In this document: piece after piece, positions 1-12,033 of the stretch
Position numbering within the stretch: the first letter of the stretch is position 1
How the letters are laid out: every line of letters begins with the position of its first letter
NCBI GenBank assembly: GCA_964036295.1
Contig: OZ038463.1
Span: 24,663,069-24,727,068, forward strand
Source of the DNA: Plumapathes pennacea
Lineage: Eukaryota; Cnidaria; Anthozoa; Antipatharia; Myriopathidae
DNA length: 64,000 bases
Direction of reading: 5' to 3'
Translations under genes and position numbers: made by a program
Notes under the pieces: model-generated
Databases searched by the model: none
The model's input: only the letters and a program-made list of their open reading frames with translations
Told to the model about the DNA's origin: nothing

Positions 1-683
1 GGTCTTCCCATTCTGGTTTTCACACCCTTCGATGCCGATCTGGGTTTCTTTGAAGAAAACTTCGGCGGCAAACTCTAGCCGTGGAAGACTTGGATATTCC
101 ACAGTCTCGCGCGATATCGTGAAACGATTTCTTTTTGTTAATTCGCAAGAAAATGGCCAGCGCCCTCTGCTCCGCGGAAATTGTTTCTTTTCCCATGTGA
201 ATCGCTGTTTTTCTTTTAACTTCGACGTCTGAGTATCGTTAAATAAACGATTAATCGACTTGAAAGTTTTAACCTCAGTTTTTAGTCGTTAAAACCATTA
301 CATTTAATTGTGACCGTTACATTTTCAATTTTCATCCCGTCACAACTATATTCCTCAGCACATACAATACGAGCACGTCATTCACTAAAATGTTCCAACT
401 GTTTTTTAATTAAGCAAATTTGGTTCGAATATATACACATGGTCACGAAAAACAACTATTTCACGTTTGGCATCAATACATCAAATCCTCTAGAAGTTAT
501 GGACATTTTTAGTATAACTTGCGCTATAGACAATCCTGGCCAAAAGTATGTGGGACACTCTGAAAAAATGCTATGTTTTCAGCACCACTCCTTGTTGAAC
601 AACGAAAGCAGCTCCTTTTTCGAAACTTAGTCCCCCCCTCCCCCCCATACAATGTTGCTTGAAGGGAGTGCACTTTGAGCTTG
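1..683. other. Unassigned sequence at left edge
   Basis: No recognisable gene. A short plus-strand open stretch at 32-232 and another at 310-630 have no family motifs I know. There is a C-rich run near 631-646. The stretch ends where the 261-bp direct repeat starts at 684. Confidence 0.5.
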
Positions 684-944
684 CTCTAGCACACCTGGTG
701 GATATTGCGCGCACGTATCCTGGGATAATATATGAAAAGAACAATGATGTAACCAGGCATCTGTAGCTAGTAGGGGTTCGTCGTGGATGAGACAACACAG
801 GTTGCTTGTTCCGATTAACCGGACGCATTTCGGCCCACTTTATTCTGGCCTTCCTCAGCGGTTAATGAATGTTACAAGCCAATCGCTCGTTTATATGTTG
901 CTCTAAATTGATTGATGACGTGTATAATTGTTCAATGCTTAACA
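684..944 (-). repeat. 261-bp direct repeat, copy 1 (PLE-terminal or retrozyme-like)
   Basis: This 261-bp block recurs at 1275-1535 with only a few substitutions, an offset of exactly 591 bp. The two blocks flank about 330 bp with no convincing ORF. Each block contains an inverted motif that folds as a type I hammerhead-like RNA on the minus strand (814-866 here). Direct terminal repeats with hammerhead motifs are known for Penelope-like elements and for animal retrozymes. I infer a non-autonomous element of that type, because no reverse transcriptase lies between the repeats. Confidence 0.75.
814..866 (-). ncRNA. Hammerhead-ribozyme-like fold, copy 1
   Basis: Read on the minus strand, the order is: stem I ATTAACCG (866-859), core CTGAGGA (858-852, fitting CUGANGA), one extra A (851), helix II GGCC/GGCC (850-847 with 835-832) around an 11-nt loop, GAAA (831-828), a 3-nt TGC, GTC (824-822), then stem I closing strand CGGTTAAT (821-814). 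That is the type I hammerhead order with a nearly absent stem III, as reported for Penelope-like elements and animal retrozymes. Predicted cleavage follows C822. The extra A before helix II is a deviation, so activity is uncertain. Confidence 0.6.
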
Positions 945-1274
945 AGCTAATTAAGATCTTGAAGGTTCTAGATGTCCTTATAAAACGAAAATATGTTTCC
1001 ATGCAAGATAAATGCCCTAAAAGTTCGTTGCTATCCAACTATGCTCTTGACTGTACATGACAACTTGTTCCTTGTGTGAGTTTAGCCATGGTTCTTGATC
1101 CACATATCGCATTGCTTCGCTTCCATGGGGCTACAACAACTAAACATCACATTGCCGGCATTGAGTTGTTCTAGTCAGAGACTTGCTTCTTCTTTTTGAA
1201 GTGATTAGGTGTTCATTGTAGGGTGTCTTGCAATACTGTATCGACGTTCTTTGTTAACAAGGCGTTGCTGCTTA
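945..1274. other. 330-bp spacer between the two direct repeats
   Basis: No convincing coding sequence. The first bases after copy 1 contain CTAGATGTCC (about 967-976). Its reverse complement GGACATCTAG lies just right of copy 2 (about 1540-1549), giving a short inverted match at the two repeat exits. This spacer plus one repeat would make the 591-nt unit between the two ribozyme-like sites. Confidence 0.5.
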
Positions 1275-1535
1275 CTCTAGCACACCTGGTGGATATTGTG
1301 TGCACGTATCCTGGGATAATATATGAAAAGAACAATGATGTAACCAGGCATCTGTAGCTAGTAGGGGTTCATCGTGGATGAGACAACACAGGTTGCTTGT
1401 TCCGATTAACCGGACGCGTTTTGGCCCACTTTATTCTGGCCTTCCTCAGCGGTTAATGAATGTTACAAGCCAATCGCTCGTTTATATGTTGTTCTAAATT
1501 GATTGATGACGTGTATAATTGTTCAATGCTTAACA
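1275..1535 (-). repeat. 261-bp direct repeat, copy 2
   Basis: Second copy of the block at 684-944. It abuts coding-like sequence of the KDZ relic at 1536-1540. The few differences from copy 1 include the substitution in the ribozyme core described at 1405-1457. Confidence 0.75.
1405..1457 (-). ncRNA. Hammerhead-ribozyme-like fold, copy 2 (core mutated)
   Basis: Same fold as 814-866, shifted by 591 bp: stem I (1457-1450 with 1412-1405), CTGAGGA, helix II GGCC/GGCC, loop CGC and GTC are kept. The tetranucleotide after helix II is AAAA instead of GAAA because plus-strand C became T at 1422. That position corresponds to the conserved G12 implicated in catalysis, so this copy is probably inactive. 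Confidence 0.55.
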
Positions 1536-1539
1536 TTCA

Positions 1540-3657
1540 GGACATCTAGGTTATCCACCATCAGTGACGGGTCAAGTGCATGGTGCTTAGAAACCAAAGC
1601 CTCTAAATCTTGCTTTTCCTGGGAAACCTTTCTGCGAAGCTTCAATCGCTGTTTGAAAGTATCTGAAAATCAGTTGCAAGATACAAGTTCATAGTAACGA
1701 TAATTAAACTGCAAAAAATAAAACATGTGGACATCTCACACAACCACACATGCGTGGAGAGAGAGAGAGAAAGTGCACAGTGAACTGCGTTGCATTCTAT
1801 AAATAATTTACAATGAAAGTTCGGTTGCAAAACAGTTCTTCATTTCAAACCTGCAAGCTTTTGCATATCTCCGGTATGCTGTGCAATAGAAAAGGATATG
1901 TATTGTATCTTCTTCTTCTTCAGGCCGGCAAGGGTTCTCTGTCGGACCTTTTCCTTCCCCCTTTCCAACACCGACTCTATCCCTTCAGTTTGGGTCAATG
2001 TCGCCTCGAGTTCCTGGTAGCGCCTCCGTTTGGCCACACAACCTTTGAGACGTTTTGCCTGTGCCTTCTGGTACAACTCGTGTGTGTTCTGCTAGCAATG
2101 CCGTGGTCTCATCTGATGTTTGAACCAATTGTGAAAGGACATGCACCTGGCTTAAAATATGATGGAGGCTATAGAATTCTTCCTCTGCTGATAGGGGCTG
2201 CTTTAGAGGAATCAATCCGGTCTCCTCTGTAAAAATTGTGTGCACATATCAGAGCATAAAATAGAATGACAGGAGTCTCAAACATAGCTTACCTTTTGCA
2301 CACTCCTGTACTTCGTCAAACCAAGACTGTACGTTCACAGTGCTTATGGACACACCAAGATCTTTAAGGAGCTGGTCTCTTTCTTTATGTAACTTCTCCA
2401 GCATCGCCTCCACCTAATAACGATACGTATTGTAAAATTGAAAGCCCGACATGCATTTCCCCAATTTTAATCAAATAAAACCTGACATAAAATACGTCTT
2501 TGCACTTGAACTTCTCACCTTAGCAAACTTCAAGCTATCCACGAGGCCATGAACCTTTCTTTTGTTCCATGACAAGGCATGCTCTGTGATCAGTTCTTCC
2601 CTACCTAAGTAAGAAAACAAACACAAAAACAGAAACGTTTAAAGTGCAACCTTTTGTATATGTTTTACCTTTTGTATAGACCAACCTGACAAGACCAGCT
2701 GTGCCCCTTTGCATGCATAGCAGACAATGCAGGTTTCATGTTACTATCCTTGACTTCACTGCTTATCTTGTTGGCCCATTTCCAGTACTTACAAATTATG
2801 TCCTCCCAAAAGAACTTAACCTTGTTGAGCCAAAACAAAAAAGAAAGTACAGAGTATGACTGCAGTAATGCAGTTTAGTCAGTGTATGAATGTTCGACCA
2901 ATATTTACTGAAGTCATAACAAATTTTCAAATCAAGGTGCTCTTTTGAATGCCCATAAATGTATATACCCAGTAAATGACATTTAGTACCTTGTTGGGAA
3001 TCATTCTTTTGACTTGCAAAAAATGGGCATATCCATAAAGCTCCCCTTGAAACATATTGACTGCCCACTGAGCCAGTCCATGCCTGCATCCAGCAATCTC
3101 CAACCTAGTCTCATCAAGGTTCCCTTTCCTCTTTGGCTTGTTACCAGCTGCTCTCCAGTGTGACTCCCCATATTTTCCATCATCCTTGTAGTTCTTGTTG
3201 AAGTTTAAAAAAGTAGAACAAAGAATACCACTGACATATCAAAATTAAAGTGTTTGCATCAAATGCAGCAGTCTGTACTACTAACAGTATATTCCCTCTT
3301 GACCCAAGCATGTGGTAACACTAATGTGCCCTAGTGAAGTACGAATTACATAAGGCTAAAAACTGTAAATATGAAATAAAAGATTTCAACAATTCAATAG
3401 GAATTGCTTTAACTGTAGATACCAGAAATACTGCTCATGCCACTGCCCATAGAATTTGTTGTCCTCTGGTCATTATAATCCTGGTGTTTCACTCTTCTTA
3501 ACAGTAAAGCAAAAAGGGAAGCAAGTTCAGCTACAATGCCCCAATATCTCTGTTGCAGTATTGGACAGACCTTGGAAGATGAGCTTCTATATACAGAATG
3601 CATGTGGCTGTCAACATCTTTATCTGTGGCAATGAAAATGTCACCATAGTAGGACAC
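1540..3657 (-). pseudogene. KDZ-family transposase relic, 3' exons
   Basis: Minus-strand exon-like blocks with GT..AG edges give protein typical of Kyakuja-Dileera-Zisupton transposases. About 3657-3571 has YYGDIFIATDKDVDSH. About 3200-2990 has GESHWRAAG, LDETRLEIAGCRHGLAQW and VNMFQGELYGYAHF. About 2821-2686 has ALSAMHAKGHSWSCQ. About 2604-2520 has ALSWNKRKVHGLVDSLKF. About 2411-2293, 2231-1846 and 1665-1540 are Lys/Glu-rich C-terminal exons. In the 2231-1846 exon the frame shifts in a CA run near 2078-2090 (AEHTRV in one frame, YQKAQAKRLKG in the next), so the gene is broken. The 5' exons lie at 9198-11290, separated by retrotransposon insertions. Family assignment rests on motif recall and is fairly secure; exact exon limits are not. 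Confidence 0.7.
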
Positions 3658-3659
3658 TT

Positions 3660-4516
3660 TTTACACACACTTTATTTTATTATATTTCTTAAATTAGTAC
3701 ATAACTTGGACTGACCCGCAGGTAGCATAGCTAATCGAGGCGGGTCAGTCTCTAAATTTACATAAATTTTTTGTTATGGCTTAAAGTGCCAGATGACATG
3801 AAATAGCCAGGAGAATCAGTAACGATTAGGTCGAGAATTGATTGGCCTGTGGCAGTGATGCACGCCGGTCCCTCAACCAGTTGAGACAAGTTTTTACATT
3901 CCATAAAATTGAAAAGCCTAATACCGATGTCCGTATTTGGGCTTGTTGTGTCAATAAAGTTGTAATGAGCATTGACGTCACCCAGGAGAATAATAGATGA
4001 AAATTGTTTTGTGAATATAAGGTCAAAACTATTTTGTAAACAGTTAAAAAATTCGTTTGCTTTTTCAGCAGATTGGTTTGGCGGCCTGTAACAAACTCCA
4101 CATAACACTTTAGTTTTATTGGCAGTAATTTCTGTCCATAATAATTCAAGGTTGTCTGACTCGAAATCTAAGCGTCTAGTAAATGAAAGATGTTCAGCTA
4201 CATAAAAGGCAACTCCACCACCACGCGTCTGTGACCGATCTCTTCTCAAAGGCAGATGATAACCTGGCAATAATATAGCGTCGTTACTAATGTTTTGATT
4301 CAGCCAAGTTTCTGTGAAAGCTAGTATTTCAAAATTGTGTAAATTGGCCATGGCTGCAATCTCGTTTAACTTATCGGCAATGTTTAGACTTCTAACGTTT
4401 AGATGAGCTAACGACATACTGAATTTTTGGGGTCCAGGATTTGGGTGGACTGAACCAGATACTAAGATCAATAGACGAAAGCTTGATATCAATATAAACA
4501 ATATGACAGCAATCAT
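3660..4516 (-). pseudogene. Non-LTR retrotransposon endonuclease fragment (APE type)
   Basis: A 252-aa open stretch encodes an apurinic/apyrimidinic-like endonuclease domain. It has SGSVHPNPGP at the start, then LAHLNVRSL, ILAFTETWL, GGGVAFYV, LLWTEI, VCYRPPN and ILLGDVNAHYN. This is the N-terminal domain of ORF2 in CR1/L2-like elements, which nicks target DNA. No reverse transcriptase follows it, so this copy is internally deleted. An A/T-rich 3' tail runs to about 3660 next to a KDZ exon. It is probably a separate insertion from the RT element just upstream (4579-7190), because the order endonuclease-after-RT cannot belong to one element. Confidence 0.8.
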
Positions 4517-4578
4517 AAAAGCAGAAGCACAGCAGAAATATTCTCTAGAAATAACGATAATAATACTGTTAAAAAGAC

Positions 4579-7190
4579 CGATAGATAGATAGATATTCTT
4601 TATTTATCCATGGTCAAATTCATCAGCTATATACATGTAGTTAAAAGCAATATAATAAGCTACTAGATCTATATTTAATATCATAATTTAAGTCTATGTC
4701 TAAATCTAACCTAATCTAATTACAGTAATATGTTAAAACGCTAAGCTGCTTTCCAAGAATGCCGTGCCTAAAATACAGATTTAATCAGTTGTTTGAATTT
4801 GATGAGGGACTCTGCTTGCTTTACGTTGCAAGGGAGACTGTTCCAAAGAACTGCGCCACTATAACTGAAGCTATTTTTGTAATAATTTGTCCGTGGTAAC
4901 GGAACAGTGACTTTACTTACGGAGTCCCTCAGGCTATACGTAGTATCGCGGCTTACAAATTTCGAGCATAGATACTCAGGTGCTAATCCATGTAGAGATT
5001 TGTAAACTATTGTGGCTCTTTGAATTTGTCGCTGGATTGAATTTGAATTTGAATTCTAGATTTTCAAGTAAGTTGTTAGCATCAGCATCATAATTTGAGT
5101 AGGCCAAGACCTGAGCTGCTCGGTTTTGTAGTTTTTTGTAGTTTCTTTTGCAAGGTTAAACCACAATTTCCCCAAACGATATTGCAATAATCAAAATGCA
5201 GTTGTATTAGAGCCTGATAAATTAAATGTAAGGTCGTTTGTGGTACAAGGTGCCTTACTCGTTTTATGGCCCCAATCCCCGAAGTGATCTTCGTTAATTT
5301 ATTAACATGGTTACTCCAATTGAGTTTGTCATCAATGTGAACTCCCACTGATTTTACTGTATGGACTTGACTAATTGGAGTACCATTAATTGTAGGCATC
5401 GGGGAATCTGTAAGAGTATTTAGCCTTTGTCTTGATCCAATCAGCATAAATTCGGTTTTGGTCATATTTAGAGTAAGTTTGTTTGCTATTAGCCAGTTGC
5501 TAACATTTGCTAAATCGTGATTTAGACATGATTGAATGTTGTCTACATTGTCACCTGTGTATCTTAAATGGGTGTCGTCTGCATACATCTTTGGTTGACA
5601 GTGTGATAAGCAATTTAGCAGATCATTAATATATAGCAGAAATAACAAGGGTCCTAAGATGGTCCCTTGGGGAACGCCACAATTTAATGAGCAACTCTTG
5701 GAGAGTGACCCATTTACAGAGCATCTTTGTGTGCGGTTATCCAAGTATGATTCAAACCAATGATAGACATTATCGTATATACCGTAGTTGCTTAATTTAG
5801 ATAATAGGATCTCGTGGTCGACCGTATCGAACGCCTTTTTTAGATCTAGGAACACAACAGCATTGACTTTGCCATGGTCAATGTTGTATGACCAACTATC
5901 CGTAGTGTCAAGGAGAGCCGTGACAGTCGAATGAATGGTACGGAATCCCGATTGGTACTTATAGATGATATTATGCTCTGTTCATTCTTTCGAACACTTT
6001 GGCCACAACTGAGATTACGGAAATTGGGCAGTAGTTATTCCAGTCACTATGTTCACCTTGTTTAAATAGCAGAGAGACTCTGGCGCATTTCCAGTCATCT
6101 GGGAATATGCCAAGACTTAATGACTTGTTAAAGATATCGCACATTGGGATGCAAATAATATCAGCGCATTCTCGGATAAGCCTGGCAGATATCTTGTCAT
6201 GGCCGGTTGCTTTTGATTTGCTTAGTTTATTTAAGAGTGAAAGAACTTGATTTGAGTTAGTCGGGCGGAACTGAAACCTTTTGTCTGTGCTAGTAAGGTA
6301 ATGTAGATGACTATTGTTATCTGACAATGGAATCTCCCCACCAAGTTTGGGTGGAAAAGTGATTGTTAAATGCATCCGACATTTCGGTTGGATTGATCCA
6401 TTTACTTTTAGCTCTTTCACGAATGTTTTTCCAGACTTTCGAGAGGTAAGCTCATTGATAGTTTGCCAGGTTTTTCGGGAATCGCCTTTATGTTCATTGA
6501 AATTATTTTGATAATAGGCCTGTTTGGTTAATCTGATCTCCTTATTGACTATATTACGTTGCCTTTTAAATTGCACCCAGTCATTAGGATCGTTAGATTT
6601 AATTGCTTTAAGTTTCAGAATGTTTCGATCATGCATTTGTTTCTTCAGCTCTCATGTAATCCATGGTGAGCTATGCGCGTGAACACACGTTCTTAATGGA
6701 GCATGCATGTCAACAATAGCTAAAAATGAGTTTTTCATTCAGACCACATATCATTAGGATTATAAAAATTTTTTTACACGGTCCCAATCTTGGGAGGCAA
6801 TATCGTTTTGGAAGCTATCTCGGTTAAACTTTCGGAAATTTCTGTATGTTATAGTGTTATGTCCTTTAGACTGTCCATTTGTACAGAATTTTCTATAGGC
6901 ATAAATTAGGCTATGATTGCTGATGCTGACATGACATACCCCAGCGCACACAATCTTATCTGGACAGTTGGTATAGATTAAATCGATTAGAGTTGAGGTG
7001 GTTTCGGTTATCCTAGTTGGTTCAGTTATAAGTTGTTGAAGGCCATAGACATCAGTGCATACTTACTAGTAAACGCGTATTGCCGTCACACGAAGCATTA
7101 GCCAAATTACAATTGAAATCTCCCATTAAATAAAATTCAATATTTTCAGAGTCTAGTTGCTGTTCTATACGCCTTGAGGCTAACCTCCAT
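4579..7190 (-). pseudogene. CR1/L2-like non-LTR retrotransposon (5'-truncated)
   Basis: Minus strand: end of the endonuclease domain at about 7190-6760 (DFNCNLANAS, LIDLIYTNCPDK), linker and RT N-terminus at 6636-5971 (KATGHDKISARLI), RT catalytic part at 5855-5088 (FLDLKKAFDTVDH, GVPQGTILGPLLFLLYINDL, MYADDTHL), then a 3' UTR. The copy ends with an AAATAAAG motif and a GATA-type tetranucleotide run at 4579-4594, the usual 3' end style of CR1/L2 elements. The frame breaks between 5971 and 5855: VFERMNRA is followed by a stop and YKYQSGFRT continues in another frame, suggesting a small deletion. It lies in the interrupted KDZ gene. Confidence 0.85.
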
Positions 7191-7419
7191 CAAAAGTCAA
7201 GTAGTATGATGAATTGCTTACCTCTCACTGCTCAGTGGGAAAGATCAAATAAAGAGAGACAAATTCTAAGTAACACAGCTCACTACATTACACAGTAAAA
7301 TTAAAAACAAAAGAGCAAACAAACTGGCAACAAATCTTTGATGAAAGGAAAAAAGCACAATGATTCCTAGTTCGCACACGTCAAAGGATATGAAGATGTG
7401 CATGTTTAGTGGATTATAG

Positions 7420-7671
7420 TTATTTCAGATTGTGGATGGTCAGGTCCTCCTGCTTGATTCGGAAAATCTTGCTGTCACTTTTCCTCTTGATGAGATTGTA
7501 GCCATCTGAAGTGTAGACCAATCCAGTGTCACGGCATTCCTTCCTCACGTACATCAAGAGGTGTTGATTCGCTTTAGTTAGGTCTTCATTAACATATAAC
7601 GGCTTTCCGCATAGTTTGTGTTTGTTCATGAGATTCAGCTTAGTGTGAAAGCTCTTTAACTTGACGATCAT
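7420..7671 (-). pseudogene. Non-LTR retrotransposon ORF1-like fragment
   Basis: 83 aa resembling the C-terminal part of an RNA-binding ORF1 protein: MIVKLKSFHTK, CGKPLYVNEDLTKANQHLL, then VRKECRDTGLVYTSDGYN. The pattern 'VNEDLT...LL..RK' is common in ORF1 products of non-LTR elements. It lies just upstream (minus strand) of the truncated element ending at 7190 and may be its displaced 5' part. The gap 7191-7419 shows no coding signal. Confidence 0.55.
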
Positions 7672-7857
7672 AGGACGAGAGTGTGTCTCGTTTGGACGAA
7701 CGACCAGAATGTACTTTACTTACATTACATACACTACATTACATGTTTTACATTATTTCCATTTGATCATGCAATTTACAGCGTTCGTACAAATTGACGC
7801 AAAAAAGGAAGGAAACCTAGCGAAGATTTTGGAGAAACTGAAATACAAATATAAACA

Positions 7858-9084
7858 AATAATAATAATAACAATAACAATAATAATAATAATAATAATA
7901 TATATTATATACATAGATACAGAAACTATAAGTAGATGAATAGAATAACAATGATAGATTCTAGCAGAGAGTGGCTAATGTCTACCTATTTCTTGTGTTT
8001 TTTGCCTTTTGAAATTATCGTGGGTGTTTCAATATATGAGTCTTCGTTTTTAAAGATGTCAAACAGCTTTTCTTTTAGTTCGTGTTTGTATGCCTTCTTT
8101 GATCTTTTAGGTAATTGGGTATCTCATGGCGAAAATTCGTGAAAGAGCATCTTTTTGAACTTCAAGTCTCGATCTTTTTATATAAATATTTTCAGATGCT
8201 GATGGTCGTGTGTTATAAGAATGAATTCTTGATGTTCTGGAAAACAAATTTAAAATGTTTGTTGGTGCAATATTATTACTAACATCGTGCATTAAGTTGC
8301 AAACAGATTCGTAATATAAAAAGTTTAGTGGTAAAGTTTTGGCATTGACAAATAAAGGTATTGCATGTTCTTTTCTATCAACAAAATAAATTAAGCGCAG
8401 CGCACATTTTTGAAGAACAGTGATTTTGTCAAGTTAGGTCTTGGGAGCATTTCCCCAGACAGCAAGCCCATAGGTTAGATAAAGTAAAATTAATGATTGG
8501 TAAATATTTATAAGTATGCGACAAGGGACAAGGTGCCTCAACTTAGCAATCAAACCAACTGTTTTACTAATTTTAGTAGTGACGGAGTTGATATGGTTTT
8601 TCCAAAACAAGTTTTCATCAATTAGTACTCCAAGATATTTGATGCGGTCGTTATGTTCAAGATCGACATACCTTTTATTTTCGTTATCAAATATACTGAG
8701 TCGGGGATGATAGTTAAGTTTCTTTTGATAGGGACGGAAAATTACAAAGTTTGATTTCTTTATATTTAGAGTTAGCTTGTTTAAAGTTAGCCAGTTATAT
8801 AAATTTTGTAATTCAACATTTACTGTCAACTCTAGTGACTTAAAGTTTTTATCAGCGTAAAGGATGTTAGTGTCATCTGCAAAAAGGTAAAATCTTAATT
8901 TATCCGAACAGTGATGGATGTCATTTATGTAAAGTAAAAAGAGAAGCAGGCCTAAAACGGACCCCTGAGGTATACCATAGTTAGTTTTGAGTTTGGTTGA
9001 TATATGCGAGCCAATCTGTGTTGTCTGCGTACGATTTGTTAGGTAGGATGAAAACCATTCAGGACTCCTGCCTTCTTCTGCCAA
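7858..9084 (-). pseudogene. Second non-LTR reverse transcriptase fragment
   Basis: RT domain at 9084-8434 with WFSSYLTNRTQ, GIPQGSVLGLLLFLLYIND, LFADDTNILY, LNIKKSNFVIF and YLGVLIDENLFWKNHI. A C-terminal remnant follows out of frame at 8292-8107 (RTSRIHSYNTRPS). The 3' end is an AAT-type triplet run at about 7858-7900. Start and endonuclease are missing. The RT is diverged from the one at 4579-7190 and is a different family. It lies in the same interrupted KDZ intron. Confidence 0.8.
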
Positions 9085-9197
9085 TTAAAACAAATAATAT
9101 TATCAAACCAGTATTCTATTTATCATTTCAATAGCTAAATCAACTTTTATCCTGTTATAAGATCTTATCAACACATTTTTGTGTGCTATTTACAAAC

Positions 9198-11290
9198 CTG
9201 CCAGAACTCTTGTATCTGTACAGTTTCATGTTGCCATCAGCATGGCAAGAGTGCTGACTTACAGAACAGCATGGACAAGCCATCCTCCAGTCCTTCATCA
9301 TTAGACAATTTCATTCATATTGGCAGTATTTCCACTCTTCACAGGATTGGCAGAATGTGGTTGAATTAATTATGCCAGTCTGATAAAAGTAAATGAAAAT
9401 GTGCACACACAAAAAATCAGTCTACAATAAATCACCAGTCCCATTAAAATGTGTGTAATGAAAATGATCTTTGCACATGATTAATATAATTTTAGCCTAT
9501 TCTTACCAATATGGCCCTGAAGTCAGAATCATGATTTAACTGTACTATGTAGTGTGCCCCCCAAAATAATGCTAAGAACAACTATATCAGAAACGACAAT
9601 ATTGTGATGTCTTCAAACTGCTACTTTTCACCTGAGACAATTTAAGTAACAAGAATTTATAATAAAATGCAGTTCACTGCACTATTACCCGTCCTTTGAA
9701 AACTAAGAAATCTTCTAAAGCTTTCACAAAACTGTTCTCAGAAGTTCCAGGCATCCTTTTTTGGAGAAGGTCCCACTCCAGAAACAGATCTTGGGAGAAC
9801 AGGTAGGAAATGTTGGATTGGGTCCCAGGCCAGAACCTGCTTTAACAATTTCATGAAGTGTAAATGGATCCTTGACATGCCCACATTGGTTGCAATGCAG
9901 TTTTGCCGAATTCAAGTCAAACGCCCTGTAAAACAGGAATATTTAATACTCTTCAAGTTAAATCAATATAATTATATATTATTATGTATTAGTATTGAAA
10001 AATTGCAAACTGTTGGCCCATAATTAACCTAAACATCTGCAATATTTAATTATTATTTACACTAATACTCAATACATGTAGTTAACTGCTTCTGACTAAC
10101 CTTGCTGAGTAACAACAATAATCATTTCCAATTCCTCACGCATCTCAAGGTCTTTGCTGTGGCAGGATGAACAAGCTGACTCCCACATAGAATATGGCAA
10201 GCATCTCTCTGAAAGGTGAGAAAATTGAAGCAAAACAGCATTCATGCATCGCCTTGCAACAAAAATCATGTTTCAAGACAAATAAAAATATGCAAAGATC
10301 ACATTCAAAGATTAAATAGCCTTGGGCTATTTATGTATTATAACTAATTACTTGTGACTGTGAGATTTCCATCGGTGTTCAAACCTTGAGTTGGTAATAT
10401 GGGCTGGAAAAACCCATCTTGCCATAGTTCTCGGCCATGGAGAGGTTTATGGGCATGAGTTTCCAAGTCACACTTCCCAGAAAAAAATCTACTGATCCCA
10501 CACTGACAACACCTAATCAATGGGGACTCACGCAAACACATTTTACATAAACAAACATGTGACATTGCACAGACAGACAGCACAGCTTCAAAACTTTTAC
10601 TGCGAGAATTGTCCCAACTCTCTTGTAAAACAGCGACATGCTGCGCCCAGGTTTTTGAGTGATGCTGCATGGTATTTCCTTGAAGATCTTTATCCTTAAT
10701 CATGGCAGTCAAATGACCTGGTATGTAATAGACAATATATACTAGATTAATTCAATTTAGTGTTACAACAATGAGATTTTGTTCACAGAAAGATTAATTG
10801 CATGAGTGGGAGGGCATCATTTGATCGATGCATATATCCAGATGTAAAATCTTTATTCATTAGAAACACAGAGTGGAGGCGAAATAACAAGAATTTTTTT
10901 ATATTTATAAATTAACGAAATAAGGAATTTAATTGTGAAATACAGTGTACGTGTATAATAGTTTCGTAAAATATACTGATTTGCCAGTAAATTATAACCG
11001 TTTTGCTCACACATATTAGCTAAAAGTAATGTATGTAAAAACACAACCTCTATCTGACAATGAATTACGATTATACAGTTCCATAATCCACCTTCCGATT
11101 CAGCTGTCGAACATGGCCGACTGGATTCTCTTCTTTGGGGGCAATACGTTCCCTTAATGTTTCTTTTTCCATTCAAAGGATCATGTCCGAACTGAAGATT
11201 AACTGCCTTTCTTTTCTTTGGTGGTTTCAGAATACGCTTTGCCCATTCTATCAAGTCCTCTTCCTCCTTTTTCCTCTTCTTGGGCGCCAT
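9198..11290 (-). pseudogene. KDZ-family transposase relic, 5' exons
   Basis: Five exon-like blocks on the minus strand. Exon 1 is about 11290-11092 (MAPKKRKKEEEDLIEWAKR; Lys/Arg-rich, NLS-like). Exon 2 is 10717-10352: HHSKTWAQHVAVLQESW, then a Cys-rich module (CCQCG, GKCDLETHAHKPLHGR, WQDGFFQPI), the CxC zinc module typical of KDZ proteins. Exon 3 is 10208-10101 (SMWESACSSCHSKDLEM). Exon 4 is 9925-9689 (AKLHCNQCGHVKDPFTLHE, then NISYLFSQDLFLEWDLLQKR). Exon 5 is about 9293-9198 (CHADGNMKLYRYKSSGR). Exon 4 has a one-base deletion: KAG runs out of frame and FWPGTQSNIS continues in the next frame. With the frameshift in the 3' part, the gene is inactive. Confidence 0.75.
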
Positions 11291-11292
11291 CT

Positions 11293-12033
11293 TGGTATGC
11301 GCAGAACAGTGAATAGTTTGACAAGTTCTGAGCATCATGCGGATTAAGAGTATTTCATAATCCGGTCCTTATTAGTATTTTAGACTATTCCGTAATCCGG
11401 TCGAGAGACTGCGTTGAACTGGATCATACTTTATCTTCTTTACTTTCTTCCCATTCTCCCCCGAGAAGAACTTCTTGTGGTTCCCGGTGTCCTGCAATAG
11501 CGCAGGAATCATAGAAGTATTAACAACATTGAATGTGGTGCACAAATCGTAGAAAAAAACGAACAAATGTATTCCAGACAAACTTTCAATTGGCGAAAAA
11601 ACAACCTAAGAACTGCCTAACGTTAAGGGAAACTACAAACGAGTCTGCAGTGAAAATTCGTCCCATGTGGTTTTTGGTACAGACCAGGAAAACATTCTGT
11701 ACAGGAAAAAAGCCAACCACTGCATGTACTCAAACATGACTCATTAAAACTTCTTAAAACAGACTAGCAAAGTTTTAGCAGTGCAAATGAGAAAGAGGAA
11801 CCTGTAAATCAAGGCTCCAAAGAGAGTGAAAACTGTATGGCGAAGTGCTGTTATTGCTAAAGTAACAAATCTTTAATCTATAGCTGGTATTCGGTGTACA
11901 AACTTCAAATAAAAACGTCTCCCATTTCCGGCACAATAGCCCCTTGATCGTTTTCTTGATCCATGCTTTCTTCAGTTTGGTTGCTTGCTATTTTAGAGGG
12001 TGTTGCGGTCGCATGACCGCTTGGTGAAAAGAC
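11293..12033. other. Unassigned sequence upstream of the KDZ relic
   Basis: No gene recognised. Short repeats of ATAATCCGGTC / GTAATCCGGTC occur at about 11358-11402 just upstream of the KDZ first exon. They could be subterminal repeats of that transposon, but I could not find a matching partner near its 3' end. Confidence 0.35.
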
